Source: Cotesia glomerata (Eukaryota > Arthropoda > Insecta > Hymenoptera > Braconidae). Taken from it: a stretch of DNA of 64,000 nucleotides. The notes under the pieces were generated by a model. The model was not told where the DNA came from. It did no database searches and saw only the letters and a list, made by a program, of their open reading frames with translations. The position numbers and the translations under genes are program-made. The stretch covers positions 1 to 64,000 of the forward strand of contig NC_058161.1 of assembly GCF_020080835.1 (NCBI RefSeq), read 5' to 3'. This document shows positions 1 through 14,522 of the stretch, in pieces (the first letter of the stretch is position 1; every line of letters starts with the position of its first letter).

Positions 1-3000
1 TCCTTAAAAAATAAAGTCGATTTGAGTACTTTAAGGATGTACCCTTACTCGGAATATCGTCGATTTTCGGTCAATCGCAATAACTTCAAAGTTATCTATA
101 ATTCTTCAAATTCAACCATCAGAATTTGTGCAAGCCATGTTTATACAGTGATTTCTGTTCAAAAGTTACTGAAAATAATGTTCTTTAAAAAATAAAGTCG
201 ATTTGAATACCTTAAGGAAGTACTCTCTTTCGGAAAATCGTCGATTTTCGGTCTAAACGCAATGAATCCAAAATAATCAGTAATTTCTCGAAGATAACCA
301 TCAGAATTCGTGCAAGCTATGTTTATACAGTGATTTCTGTGAAAAAATTACTCAAAATAATGTTCTATAAAAAATAAAGTCGATTTGAATACTTTACGAT
401 AGTACCCTTACCTTGAAAATCGTCGATTTTTCGTCCAAACTCAATGAATCCAAAATAATCAGTAATTTCTCGAAGATAACCATCAGAATTAGCGCAAGCC
501 ATGTTTATACAGTGATTTCTGTGAAAGAATAACTCAAAATAATGTTCCTTGAAAAATAAAGTCGATTTGAATACTTTAAGGAAGTACCCTCACTCGGAAA
601 ATCGTCGATTTTCGGTCCAAACGCAATGAATCCAAAGTTATCTATAATTCTTCGAATATAACCATCAGAATTCATGCAAGCTATGTTTATACAGTGATTT
701 CTGTGGAAAAGTTACTCAAAATAATGTTCTTGAAAAAATAAAGTCGATTTGAATACCTTAAGGAAGTACTCTCACTCGGAAAATCGTCGATTTTCGGTTT
801 AAACGGAATGAATCCAAAATAATCAGTAATTTCTCGAAGATAACTATCAGAATTTGAGCAAGCTATGTTTATACAGTGATTTCTGTGAAAAAATTACTTA
901 AAATCATGTTCCTTGAAAAATAAAGTCGATTTGAATACTTTATGATAGTACCCTTACCTGGAAAATCATCGATTTTTGGTCCACACGCAATGAATCCGAA
1001 AAAATCAGTAGGTTCTTGAATATAACCATCAGAATCTGTGCGAGCCATGTTTATAGAGTGTTTTCTGTGAAAAAATCACTTAATTTAATGTTCTTTAGAA
1101 AATAAAGTCGATTTGTATACTTTACGATAGTACCCTTACCTGGAAAATCGTCGATTTTCGGTCCAAACGCAATGAATCCGAAAAAATCAGTAGGTTCTTG
1201 AATATAACCATCAGAATTTGTGCAAGTCATGTTTATATCGTGATTTCTAAGAAGTAATAATGTAAAATAATGTTCTTTAAGAAATATAGTCGATTTGAAT
1301 ACCTTAAGGAAGAACTCTCACTCGGAAAATCGTCGATTTTCGGTCCAAACGCAATGAATCCAAAGTTATCTATAATTCTTCGAATATAACCATTAGAATT
1401 TGTGCAAGCTATGTTTATACAGTGATTTCTGTGAAAAACATACTCAAAATAATTTTCTATAAAAAATAAAGTCGATTTGATTACTTTACGATAGTACCCT
1501 TACCTTGAAAATCGTCGATTTTTCGTCCAAACTCAATGAATCAAAAATAATCAGTAATTTATCGAATAAAACCATCAGAATTCGTGCATGCCATGTTTAT
1601 ACAGTGATTTCTGTGAAAGAATAACTTAAAATAATGTTCCTTGAAAAATAAAGTCGATTTGAGTACTTTTAGGATGTACCCTTACTCGGAATATCGTCGA
1701 TTTTCGGTCAATCGCAATAACTCCAAAATTATCAGTAGGTTCTCGAATATAACCATCAGAATTTGTGCAAGCCATGTTTATATCGTCAATTCTACGAAGG
1801 AATTACTTAAAAGGATTTTCTTTAAAGAATAAAGTCGATTTGAATACTTTACCGTAGTACCCTTACATGAAAAATCGTCGATTTTCGGTCTAAACGCAAT
1901 GAAACCAAAGTTATCCGTAATTCTTTGAATATAACCATCAGAATTTGTGCAAGCCATGTTTATACAGTTATTTCTGTGAAAAAATTACTTAAAACAATGT
2001 TCTTTAAAAAATAAAGTCGATTTGAATACTTTACCGTAGTACCCTTACATGAAAAATCGTCGATTTTCGGTCTAAACGCAATGAAACCAAAGTTATCTGT
2101 AATTCTTTGTATATAACCTCTAGAATTCGTGCAAGACATGTTTATACAGTGATTTATGTGGAAAAGTTACCCAAAATAATGTTCTTAAAAAAAATAAAGT
2201 CGATTTGAATACCTTAAGGAAGTACTCTCACTCGGAAAATCGTCGATTTTCGGTCTAAATGCAATGAATCCAAAATAATCAGTAATTCTTTGAATATAAC
2301 CATCAGAATTTGTGCAAGCCATGTTTATACAGTGATTTCTCTGAAAAAATTTCTTTAAATAATGTTCTTTAAAAAATAAAGTCGATTTGAATACTTTACG
2401 ATAGTACCCTTACCCGGAAAATCGTCGATTTTCGGTCCAAACGTAATGAATCCAAAATAATCAGTAATTTCTCGAATATTACCATTAGAATTCGTTTAAG
2501 CCATGTTTATACAGTGATTCCTGTGAAAAAATTACTTGAAATAATGTTCTTTAAAAAATAAAGTCGATTTGAATACTTTAAGGAAGTACTTTCACTCGGA
2601 AATTCGTCGATTTTCGATCCAAACGCAATAAATCCAAAATTATCAGTAGGTTCTCGAATATAACCATCAGAATTTGTGCAAGCCATGTTTATATCGTCAA
2701 TTCTACGAAGGAATTACTTAAAAGGATTTTCTTTAAAGAATAAAGTCGATTTGAATACTTTACCGTAGTACTCTCACCTGGAAAATCGTCGATTTTCGGT
2801 CCAAAGGCAATATATTCAAAGTAATCAGTAATTTCTCGAATATAACTATCAGAATTCGCGCAAGCCATGTTTTTATAGTGATTTCTGTGAAAAAATTACT
2901 AAAAGTAATGTTCTTTAATGAATAAAGTCGATTTGAATACTTTACGATAGTACCCTCACCTGAAAAATCGTCGTTTTTCGGCCTAATTGCAATCAATCCA

Positions 3001-4480
3001 AAGCAATCGGTAATTTTTCGAATATAACCTATAGAATTCGTGTAAGCCATGTTTATATCGTGAATTCTCCGAAGGAATTACTTAAAAGGATTTTCTTTAA
3101 AGAATAAAGTTGATTTGAATACTTTACGATAGTACTCTCACCTGGAAAATCGTCGATTTTCGGTCCAAAGGCAATATATTCAAATCAATCAGTAATTCCC
3201 CGAATATAACCATCAGAATTCGCGCAAGCCATGTTTTTATAGTGATTTCTGTGAAAAAATTACTAAAAGTAATGTTCTTTAATGAATAAAGTCGATTTGA
3301 ATACTTTACGATAGTACCCTCACCTGGAAAATCGTCGTTTTTCGGCCCAATTGCAATAAATCTAAAGCAATCGGTAATTTGTCGAATATAACCATCAGAA
3401 TTCGTGTAAGCCATGTTTATATCGTGAATTCTACGAAGGAATTACGTCAAAGGATTTTCTTTAAAGAATAAAGTCGATTTGAATACTTTACGATAGTACT
3501 CTCACCTGGAAAATCGTCGATTTTCGGTCCAAACACAATATATTCAAAATAATCAGTAATTTCTCGAATATAACCATCAGAATTCGCGCAAGCCATGTTT
3601 ATATAGTGATTTCTGTGAAAAAATTACTTAAAATAATTTTCTTTGAAGAATAAAGTCGATTGGAATACTTTACGATAGTACCCTCACCTGGAAAATCGTC
3701 GATTTTCGGTCGAATCGAAATAAATTCAATGCAATCGATAATTCCTCGAAAATAACCATCAGGATTCGCCTAAGCCATGTTTATATAGTGATTTCTGTGA
3801 AAAAATTACTAAAAATAATGTTGTTTGAAAAATTAAGTTGATTTGAATACTTTACGATAGTACCCTTACCTGTAAAATCGTCCATTTTCAGTCTAAAGGC
3901 AATTAAACCAAAGTAATCGGTAATTCCTCGAATATAACCATCAGAATTCGTGTAAGCCATGTTTATATCGTGAATTCTTTAAAGAACTTACTTAAAATGA
4001 TGTTCTTTAAAGAATAAACTCGATTTGAATACTTTACGATAGCACCCTCACCTGGAAAATCGTCGATTTTTGGTCCACACGCAATAAATCCAAAGTAATT
4101 AGTAATTCCTTGAGTATAACCATCAGAATTCGTGCAAGCCATGTTTATATAAGGTAAAAGCCCCAATAGATGATCATGTACCAGTATATGATGACTCCAT
4201 GTATTTGTATACCTATATTTGTGAATATAGATATACAAATACATGGAGTGATCATATACTGGTACGTGATCATCTATTGGGGCTTTTACCTTAGTGATTT
4301 TTGTGAAAAAATTACTTAAAATAATGTTCTTCAAAAAATTAAGTCGTTTTGAATATTTTACGATAGTACCCTCACCTGGAAAATCGTCGATTTTTTATCC
4401 AAACGCAATTCATTCAAAGTAATCAGTAATTTCTTGAATATTACCATTGGAATTCGTTTAATGTATGGTTCGACAGTGAT
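1..4480. repeat. Tandem satellite array, ~182-bp unit, about 24-25 copies
   Basis: The landmark ATAAAGTCGATTT recurs at 11, 192, 374, 556 and 738 and onward to about 4337, giving a 181-183 bp period. Each unit has a dyad, AAAATCG-T-CGATTTT, about 40 bp after the landmark, then blocks reading AACCATCAGAATT and GCCATGTTTATA. Units vary: some carry AAGGAAGTAC, others ACGATAGTAC. The unit pair at 2741-3104 is repeated nearly unchanged at 3105-3466, and the units near 374 and 1467, and those at 11 and 1648, are close matches, so there is partial higher-order structure. The array runs off the left edge and decays after about 4440. Open frames inside it arise from the repeat and are not treated as genes. 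Confidence 0.95.
4152..4291. mobile_element. 140-bp hairpin MITE inserted in the satellite, TA target duplication
   Basis: The sequence begins AGGTAAAAGCCCC and ends GGGGCTTTTACCT. The two halves are reverse complements with only a few mismatches over about 65 bp each, so the whole element folds as one hairpin. It is flanked by TA on both sides. Removing the element plus one TA restores the uninterrupted satellite text TTTATATAGTGATTT, so insertion site and ends are defined by the neighbouring units. A TA duplication fits a non-autonomous Tc1/mariner-type element; the family assignment is inference. Confidence 0.9.
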
Positions 4481-4962
4481 TCTTGTAAAAAAAGTGGAGA
4501 AAATCGCTCCAAAATGGAATTCTTGGTTTAAGAGTTTTGCTTTTGAGTTAAATCAATTTTTTTATTAGTGTGTCAATGTCAATACGTCTATCACTTTTGG
4601 GGCGTTACTTAATTTCCACCATTTTGTTCAGTGAATAAAGGCGGTACTTAATGTTTTAGCTTTTTATTTACTTCCCACTACTCTTCAAATATACACATCC
4701 ATACTTATATGTGTATGTATATATAGGATATATATATATATATATATATAGCTGTTGCATATATATATATATATTTATATATATATGTACATGCTGCTCA
4801 CGTAAAAGTGTATTCTTCAGATAAATGGTTTCTGAACCTCGTTGGACTCAGTTTTTGCCAATCGTGTTAGTCGTGCGCAAGCAAAACACTATTAAACAAC
4901 ATTTATTTTAGTCTCCCGTGCCATATAATTTTCCAATTTCACCTTTAAACTTTACTTACAAA
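4481..4962. other. Region upstream of aristaless coding exon 1
   Basis: No open frame of note. It holds (TA)n microsatellites around 4728-4790 and then more complex sequence from about 4800. A pyrimidine-rich stretch ending TTTTAG at 4911 lies 51 bp upstream of the proposed aristaless ATG and could be a splice acceptor for a 5' UTR exon; it is also an in-frame stop that closes the frame upstream of that ATG. No core promoter can be assigned. Confidence 0.5.
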
Positions 4963-7900
4963 ATGGACCTGAGCACAACATCAACCTCTAATCGGAATAA
5001 CCAACCGGTAGTTTTACCAGTGTCGATTACAACAATTACTAATAAAATGACTCATCGGATTGCAAAAAGTGTATTTAGTATCCGTAGCATTGTAGATGTT
5101 GAAACCAGACATAATTCAACAGCTCAAACACCAATCGATAATCAACATTCAATAAATATTAAACTTCATTATCAAGGTTTGATATTACTATCAACATTTT
5201 TTTTTGTTAATTGCATTTATTATATTCTAAAATAAGCTAACTCAATTATCATTTAATATTTACTGTCTTATCCCTTGTAAATTTTACAATATATTTATTA
5301 CGTCAAATCAATGGTCTCATTTTTAAATATAGTATTATGTATATAATATTATTAAAAATTCTCTACATATAGTCTTATCGGTCACTTGGCACCTACCAGT
5401 TTCGAATAAAATTTTATTTTAAATACTTATTAAATTCTTATCTAATACTTCTAGATTAATTTTTTAACTATAAAAAATTTACCATGAAAATTTTATTTCA
5501 AGTACCATAATACGATCCAATTACGAGGATTTATTAACATACATCTTTCTTTTAAGATTTTAATTGATATTATTAAATTAAATTTACTGATACAATGAAT
5601 CTCAAAATATATACTTAAATTTTTGACTTGAGAAAAAATAAATTTCCAATCTTAAGATTGAAGTTGAAATAATAAAAATCAATAAAAAAGATCGTATATG
5701 ATGATCCTGCTACCAATAATATGTGGTTACATAAGGTAATAAATAATCTAGACAGCAACAGGGGTTTTATACGTGCTATCTTGCACTGATTGGTTGACCC
5801 AAACGATTCACTAATTGTGTTTTATTAAGCGCTCACTGTAAGCACTCTTTCAATTCTCAAAAATACATTTATTTTTCCTTTTTTAATTGTAATTAACACT
5901 TTTATTTAAAAGTCTTGTTATAAGTATAATGTAATGTATTATGTATATAAGATTTTTTTTTATCAATATACAATAATATCATTAGATGGCAGTATAATTG
6001 TTGATTTTGATGATTAATTTATCTAATAACTATCGTCACTCACTATCGTCACACACAAAATAACAATGTATACCAATTATCTTTTTAAAGTTATATTTCG
6101 ATCTAGCTTGATAGATCAATTATTATAACTAGTTTATATCTGTAGAGTATTCTCTTCTCTATACAGATATATATAGAAATAATATACGTATTTGCTAATT
6201 TTATTCATATAACTTATAATTAACCAATATAATAAATTATTACACTATATAAAATTACAATATTATCATTGTAAACAACGCCCTATGTTTAATATTATAC
6301 ACTGTTGCGTGACGATGATATTAGCCAATTGGATCATTAATCGCTCCGTCGGTTCGTGACAGCTGATCGCCGACTCTGCGTATATATACTGAAAGTATTT
6401 CCATTCAAAAACAAGTAATTGCTAATTACTAATTGCAAATACAAACACTCTATGGCTGATTGATAATCATCTTTTTTGGTTTTATTATTAAACTAATTAT
6501 GTAAGATTGCTTATAAGCATAATTATCATATATACTGTAATTTTGTGATGTGAATAATTAATTTTATTTGGCAAAGACTGAAATTTAATTGAATATTTAC
6601 GAAAAAAAAAAAAATATGTGTATTTATGTACTATACAATTCATTTTTCCTTGTCTATTTCCGGTTAAAGAATATAATTTCTCATACTCTAGTTAACCACA
6701 ACGCTAGGAAACGTCTAATTACTTACAATGCATACATTTAAAAATACAAATACGTAGATTATTGTGATTTTTATCAATTTTTCATGCTTAACATCTGTCT
6801 ATGTAATACCTATATAATCATTTAAGAAATTCTTAAATCACTGCAATAAATTGTAGAATTAATTGTAATGAAAATAATATCACTCAATAAGAAATGAGTT
6901 GCAACAAATGTTAGAACTTTTAATGAAAATATAAACATTTAGATTATATTATTTGCACATTTCTCATCTTCTATAAAATAAAATAAATACAAGATGTTAT
7001 TCCTGTTACAAGCAGAGGTTAAAAAAATCACATATATAAATAACAGTTTCAAGCGAACGAAAAAGTGAGGGCAATTTTGTAAAGTTAAATAAAATAAAAC
7101 TATGTAGTCGTAATAGCCGCGCGGTGTGCATAAATAGCACTTCTCGGTCTCCAGTGAAACTATGGTTGATTGTCAAATTATCGATAATATCGATAAACCA
7201 ACAATGACCATAGCGGCCGAGTATACTTAAGTGTTTGAATTTGCGGATGTGGGTGGAGAGAATGATCATGAAAAACAAAATAAAGTATTCTATATAATAA
7301 ATATATATATATATATATATATTCTCAAAGCCAGAAGACGAAACCACAGAGAATTGGGTTCAGATATCCAGATATACATGTACCAATTTTTACTATCAAA
7401 TATTTCATTAGTTTTTTTTTAACTTCAGTTTTAGTCTTAATCGTGATAAAAAAAAATTTTATTTTGAATTTATAGAAGTTTTACCTTATTCAAACATTTT
7501 AGGAATTACGTTTGAATTACGCTTAAATCGTATATATACTTTCAAGTTTAACATTAATATTGGAAATTTTATTTATTTATTTATATTCGTAAAATCATTG
7601 TTATTAATATGTTATTAACAAAAAACGGCTTTAAAAAGAATATACAATCGAGTGTTATAATGCGTTAGACGATAACAAAATAGATGTTGTCTTTAATGTC
7701 CTCAAAGCATATACGTTCGTCATGTTTATGTAGTATTTGTATATTATATTTAGTTTTAAGATTGAAACTACATATAAATTTTTTTCCTAATAACTAGATT
7801 TCTCAATCATTTCGAATATTTATAGAATAAAATCTAAACAAGGAACAATTGAATCTTTATAGACCAACTTTGAAGTTTTCGCTATTTTTAAAAGTAAAAC

Positions 7901-10900
7901 GTTCGAAAATTCACCTTTTAGTTATTCTCCGAATATAAAAATCTGAGAACTATTTCAAAGCAACATTTTTTTTGGTGCATTATTTTCTAATTACTTTAGA
8001 TTTAGATTTCCTCAATGGAATTCAACGTAAACTTTTAATCACAGTTAATTTATCTAAAACGTCTTTCATTAACTGGTCGAAGAATTTGAGGTAGCTAAAA
8101 AAAAAATTAAAATTATTTTTTTGTTCACTTTTCATTGTTTTAGTATCTTTAAAACGGATGAACCGATTAACTCCAAAAGCTAATAAGATTTAAATCTCTA
8201 TGAAACCCTTTTAAACGCCGTGTTACGCGAGTTAATTAATTAACTCATTTTATTATCATATAATTGTACGATGAAATTTTACTCACACACATTTCTATAT
8301 AACGACAAAAGTACATGAATTTTTACAAAATTTTTGTTATTTATCGAGTATCTTCCAAAGTCTGCAGTAAAACAATTTCATACACAAATCTCATGTAACG
8401 ATACATGATAAATATATATTTTTATGTAATTTTTAGGTAAATTCTCAACGTATGTTTATACAGTTATGGGAGGAGATTTATCAAAGACATAATATACACG
8501 ATTGGCTGTATCAAAGTTGGTTGGGCGGTACACAAAGTTGTGTTTTACTCACACGAAGGAGTTAACAATAACCTCATCGTGCAATAGCAAGTATATAGAG
8601 AGAAAAGAGGTAACTCCGTATCAGGCCAACGTAGTAGGGAGAATACCACCGCAGTAGGTTTCATCCGACATGGACAAGCAATATCGGGCTTTTAAAACGC
8701 AGACGCGGCAAGTTACTCTACCCGCGCAGTCGTAAAAAATACGCGGTCTGGAAAGTTTATTATACTGTGTTTCATATATGTTATGTGTTTTTTTTATCAA
8801 AATAATATTTTCATAATTATTTGTGTTGTTTTAATATCATACAAGAGTTATTTTGTAATATATTATTTTTTCACAGTTTGTCTTTGTGTATAAAAATTAA
8901 TAATATATAGAAAATTTTTTAGAATGTCTATATTTTGATAATTAACAATAGATATTCTTTTACATCGAAAAAGACTCCAATTTACAGTTAACATTAGTTA
9001 CATTTTTAAACTATATTATTGAATTTAATATAATTGAAATATATACATATCCACGTTTAATCGCATATATTTAATTTGGTAACGTGAGTTATATATATAT
9101 ATATATATATAAATTTATACGCATAATATATGTTATTAAAAATATGATAAGCTATCTCATCCTCTAGTTGAACACAGTTTATCGAAAGGATAACTATAAA
9201 CAAAATTTATATTTATCATCGGATTTTATTGTTTTACCCACCGTCGGCTTATATATCATGAAGAGTTATAAAAACTTATGTGAATTATATAAAACACAGA
9301 GTTGAAAAACTCGATATATTTATCTAATGACTTTTAAATTAGGTAGGTGTATATAATATTTATTATAATATCTGTATTCTATTGCATAATTTTGAAATAT
9401 ATTGATGATGATAATAATAATAATAGCATTATTCAACTGAGAATATTGTAATTCACACTAATAACAATATATAATAATTCAGATCATCAATCAGTGCTGC
9501 TAATAGATAATTCATTTCTTCAAGTTTTAATGATGTCACATTATTATATTTAAAGTAAATTGTACAGTAAAAAATATTGTGTATTTGTGTTAAATACGGT
9601 CGGTTTTAAAATAACATAAAGTGTATGACTTTGTTGAATTTCAACACGAACTCTGTGTCGACCGTATTTAACACACAAATTGTATTGATTTTACACAATA
9701 TTTTTTACTGTGTGTAGTGCATACATATATATCTCAAACGGAAAGTAAAAACCATAATATATATTGTCATAATTCATAATTACTATTCAGTCAGGATTTT
9801 TATTATAAATATATTTAATGAAATGTCCAAAATTTTAATCTATTTGCACTTATAGTATATATATATATAGATATATAATAAAAATTAAAATTAAAATTAA
9901 AATTAAACTTTTTTGCTATAATTATCTTTAATACTGTTACAGTATTTTACACCTTTATTATTTTTTAAAATGAATTCACCGAAGAACAAGGAAATTAGTC
10001 TTTTATATACAGTGGCAGGTAGTAGTTATCTCGGTTGAGCTCCCAGTTAATGACAACCCCTACCTTTGAGCTATTATACGATAATATTGTCTATACATAT
10101 AGTATACATCCACTTATTATTTATACATGATGATTTCTTATCCTCATAGTATACAAATAAAATTAATATTTTTAAAGATTAGAAAACGATTTAAATCAAT
10201 ATTTTTAAATATTACTTCCATCAACTTTTATTATTAAAGAAACCTTTAATATATTAATAATGCATAGAAAATAATATAAAAATGAAATCAAATTCATTGA
10301 TAGTTACACAGACAAATAAAAAAATAAAATAATTTTATTCAGATATAATAGCGATAGTATTTAGCATTATAGCTCTGCTTTGAGTCATCATAATAAAATT
10401 AATAAGAATAAGACGAGCAAAACTATCACTTGAGAATTAATAATTACATTTTCATGAATAATTTTATGTAAAAATAAATATTCATATTATTAACTATTTT
10501 ACCAGAACTGTTAATTTTCAATTTGATAAATATTTTGTATTCACAAATCATTCACAACAATTCACTTATCTAGTATAGTATGTAATTAAAAACTATTGTG
10601 TGGTTGATTAATTCTTGAAATTAAAACACACACTATAGTACATATAGGACCATGTATACTCGACCACCCCGAATGTGTTTACACGGAATTGATTCGTCGC
10701 TTTCGGTAAAACAACAAAGAAAGACAGCGAAGGGTTATGTTAAATGGATTAGACATAGGAATTTAAGCGACGATGAATTGCCCAGAAATTCCATTATGAT
10801 ATATAGATATATATTGTTGTTGTTGTTGTTGTTGTTGGTGGTGGTGGTTGTTGTTTTGTTAGATGTCAACTCGTTTCGTCGTCATATGAAAAAAAAAAAA

Positions 10901-12513
10901 TGTGTGGTGCAAGAAAAGTGTTTGTTATTCTGAGAACAACGAATACGATGATTTCAATCACATGGCGATGATGAAGCAAACAACTCTTAGGATAAAAATG
11001 ATAAATAAAAACTAGGAGAATGTTATTTTACTGAGATTAGGCACCTGTGCACATTTAGTACATCTGGATCCTAAATATTAATCGTACCGGTAAAAACTTA
11101 TTATATATAGGATATAAAATAATTGCGTTGAATAAAACTATTGTCATCTCATTGGCCCTAATTGAATATTAACCGCTATATTTATAATATATGTAAACTC
11201 GATTTGAGGATATTTTTATTTATTTATTTTTTTTTTTTTTAGAGTAATATGTAATTAATAGTCATGTAAAATGATATTTAATGAGTTATAAAAGCAAGTA
11301 AAGTTGACGCGACAAGGATAAAGAAAATGTTTCCGGTTTGCACATGTTCTTATACGGGCGGACGTTATTTTTCCGTTGTGCAACGTAAAAATGTATATAT
11401 GTATATTAAAACATATTTTTAATTTTAAATAGATTATACTAAAAATAATACAGATAATTGTATAAGTAGTGAATGTCAATACCCTGAAAATAAAAATTTA
11501 TAAAAATTAATATGATTATTGTTACTATATCATTATATATTTGGAATCCTATTAAAATATAACTTATTGAATATGAATCATGTAATACAATAAATTGAAA
11601 TAATATTTATAATAAAATACACATAAAATTAATTGATTATTTTGATTTTAGATGAAAATCGAATGGAAGATGAAGATATTCATCCACCTCAGACAGGTTC
11701 ATCTGATACTACTACTATTGTTAGTAGTAATGCTGTTACTGCTACTGTTGATACAAATACAACCATTACCGCAGTTACTGCTGTTGCTGGTACAGCACCA
11801 CCTACCAGTCCAGAAAGTGATGCTGATATTGAAGATTTTACACCTAAAAGAAAACAAAGAAGATATAGAACAACTTTTACAAGTTTTCAACTTGAAGAAC
11901 TGGAAAAGGCATTTTCTAGAACTCACTATCCTGACGTTTTTACGAGGTAGACAAACATTTCAATAATTAATTTTATTGCTGCAAAACTATCTGTTGATAA
12001 TTAATTTAAAAATTATTTGCCTCTCAATACAAAGCAGATAAATAAGAGTTGTTTTCTAGATAAATATAGAGTCATTTTTCAAGTGTCGTAGATATTGTAT
12101 CATGAAAAATGCATATTGGAGTTTCATGTTCAAGTTGTAATAATAGAATAGACTATAATTAAAAAATATAAATATAATAAATAACAACATCACAACACTA
12201 TAATAAGCTCTACAAGTTAATCAGTATTTTCTCTCGATGTTTTATAAATGATCAACGGGCAGTTTTTAGCATCAGACTAATTGGATTTTATGACCATTCC
12301 GGTTTATATTTGATTAGTTTTATGTATAAATGTATGTTTAAATCTTTTTGTAATAATACATACTATTTCATTGTATAATTGTATGTATGTTGCCTGAGTA
12401 AAAAATTTACTATATATGTATAGTCTACATTATCAAGCCACTATATGTATATTATTTAATTAAAAATATTGCAATTAGCTAAAGCTTGAAATAACTAAAA
12501 CCACATTTTTGGT

Positions 12514-12554
<41 letters not shown>

Positions 12555-14488
12555 ATTTTTGCTGGCGTCACTCAAACTATCAAGACGTTTGATCCACAAT
12601 ACGTTAGACTTTCTAAAGATCTAATTAAGATATAAGGACAAGAAGGTGCTTTGTAATAGCTATCCCATATACCATACACCGTAAAATGTTACGTACAAAA
12701 GTTATTTTAGTAATTTAAGGACATATAGATATTTAATAAAAATAATTGAAACACATACTTATAATATAAAAATGTAAGAAACCGTATAAAATATATGACA
12801 TAGGTGTGCTAAAGCAGAAAATATCTAAAAAGAAAAAAATTTAACGTTGAATAAATTTGGCAATTAATGAAAGAAAGGATACATAAAAGAGCGGAGCCAC
12901 ATAAACTCTTGCTTTCGGGATCGCGGAAACAATTATCGTTATTAAGTTCAACCGCCCCGCACGCCCTTGAAGTTCTTCATTATATCTTCATAGTCTTTTT
13001 TTTTATTTTCTTTTGAAAAGGATGCTCGAAACTTTACTCTGGATATAACCGAACATTTCTCGGGAAGTTGGTTAAACCTTTCCGGTCGTAAAATAAAATT
13101 ACTACAAACAAAGGGCTACGTTTTCTTTTGTTTCATTATTATTATTATTATTATTATTAATTTTATTTTTATTATTATTATTATTTTATTTTTTTAAATA
13201 CAAAATTGAGAGTTATATTTATAGTTATTTGTAAGTTACCTAAAATAATCAAGTGCATATATATTTAAATCGATGCTTACTACAAGTAATTTTTTTAATT
13301 TATCGTTGAAAAAGATTCTTATACTGTGCTGTTGACAAAATTTGAATAATTTCTAAATGCATGCAATAGTAATAAAAGAGATAATTTGATATTTTTTAAG
13401 GAATGTTTGAAATTCATAATCAGCACTATTTATAAACGCCGATATTTTGAGAACGGGTAATCTAAAGAAATTTTGATCAAGTTCTTTTTTTTGTTGAGCG
13501 TAAAATTCCCTTCAAAATCATGATTCAAAAGTTTTAGCGACCGACTCATTCAAAGTTGTAGAAATAAAAAACAAATTTCCTCATGTTATTAATATAACAA
13601 ATAAATAAAATGGATTGAGAAAGCCTCAATATAAATATTAAAAGCTCTGATGGTTAGGGCAAAATTTTTATTTGTAGGCGTACTTTCAATTTTTAGACAC
13701 CATAAAAGAAAAAATTTAGTTTTTTTTTAAACGTTCTCGTATACATATATATGTAGATCAGTATAATTTATTTATTAATTTCAATGATGGTTTTCATATA
13801 CGTTTACTCGTTATTTATTCTATAGAAAAATTATTATATTAATGTATTATTAAATTCAAAGTTTCATTAAAAAATAAATTATTATACTCACTTATAATGA
13901 AGGACACTCGCGCGTGCTTTGGGTGTTAGTTAGCAAATGAAACAAAAAGTTGAGGTATTAAAGAATCGAGGTTATAGCCTTCTCTCAACTCGTGAATAGA
14001 AATAATGTAATTACACAATATGCCACGTTTACAACACGCTGATATTACTGCAAAATTTATAATTTTTATACTGTACATAAAAAATTACAAGAAGGATTAT
14101 TTGATTTACATATTTCATTTATTAATTTCAGAGAGGAACTTGCTATAAAAATTGGTCTTACAGAAGCTCGTATTCAAGTAAGTTACATTACAGGTAAACA
14201 TATAAATAATATATAATATTAACATTAGAGTAATCATTATTTATAATCAATTTTATCATAATAAAAAATTATACAGTAAAAAATATTGTGCATTTGCGTC
14301 AAAAATGGCTTTTATATGTCAAAATGTATGTATATATATATATAGGTTCCAGTGCATGATGAACTAATAATTTTTTTACGGTATTTGCTTTCAACATAGA
14401 AAAGGTGTTGTTATAAAATACATTTTGTTTTAATTGAAAATTGATCTATATTATTTTTTTCATCGAAGTTCAAGATATTATTACATCT

Positions 14489-14522
<34 letters not shown>

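Larger units (their letters stand above)
5177..11651 (+). other. aristaless intron 1 (6.5 kb)
   Basis: Donor GTTTGA follows AAG at 5176; acceptor TTTTAG ends at 11651. Mostly AT-rich sequence without supportable exons. It contains (TA)n tracts near 7300 and 9090, a (TTG/GTT)n tract around 10812-10860, a 146-bp inverted-repeat element at 9565-9710, and GC-richer islands near 6290-6390, 8460-8760 and 10650-10780. Long open frames such as the one at 10652 depend on the trinucleotide tract and look spurious. Confidence 0.75.

Noticed and set aside
2760..4334. Minus-strand ORFs of 96-123 codons inside the satellite
   Set aside because: They repeat with the satellite period and cross the MITE; they are by-products of the tandem unit.
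10652..10933. 93-codon plus-strand ORF in aristaless intron 1
   Set aside because: A third of it is a Leu/Val run from a (TTG/GTT)n tract, and it has no splice or family support.
11652..11966. Overlapping frames on both strands of aristaless exon 2
   Set aside because: Shadow frames of the homeobox exon; the phase-consistent frame encodes the homeodomain.
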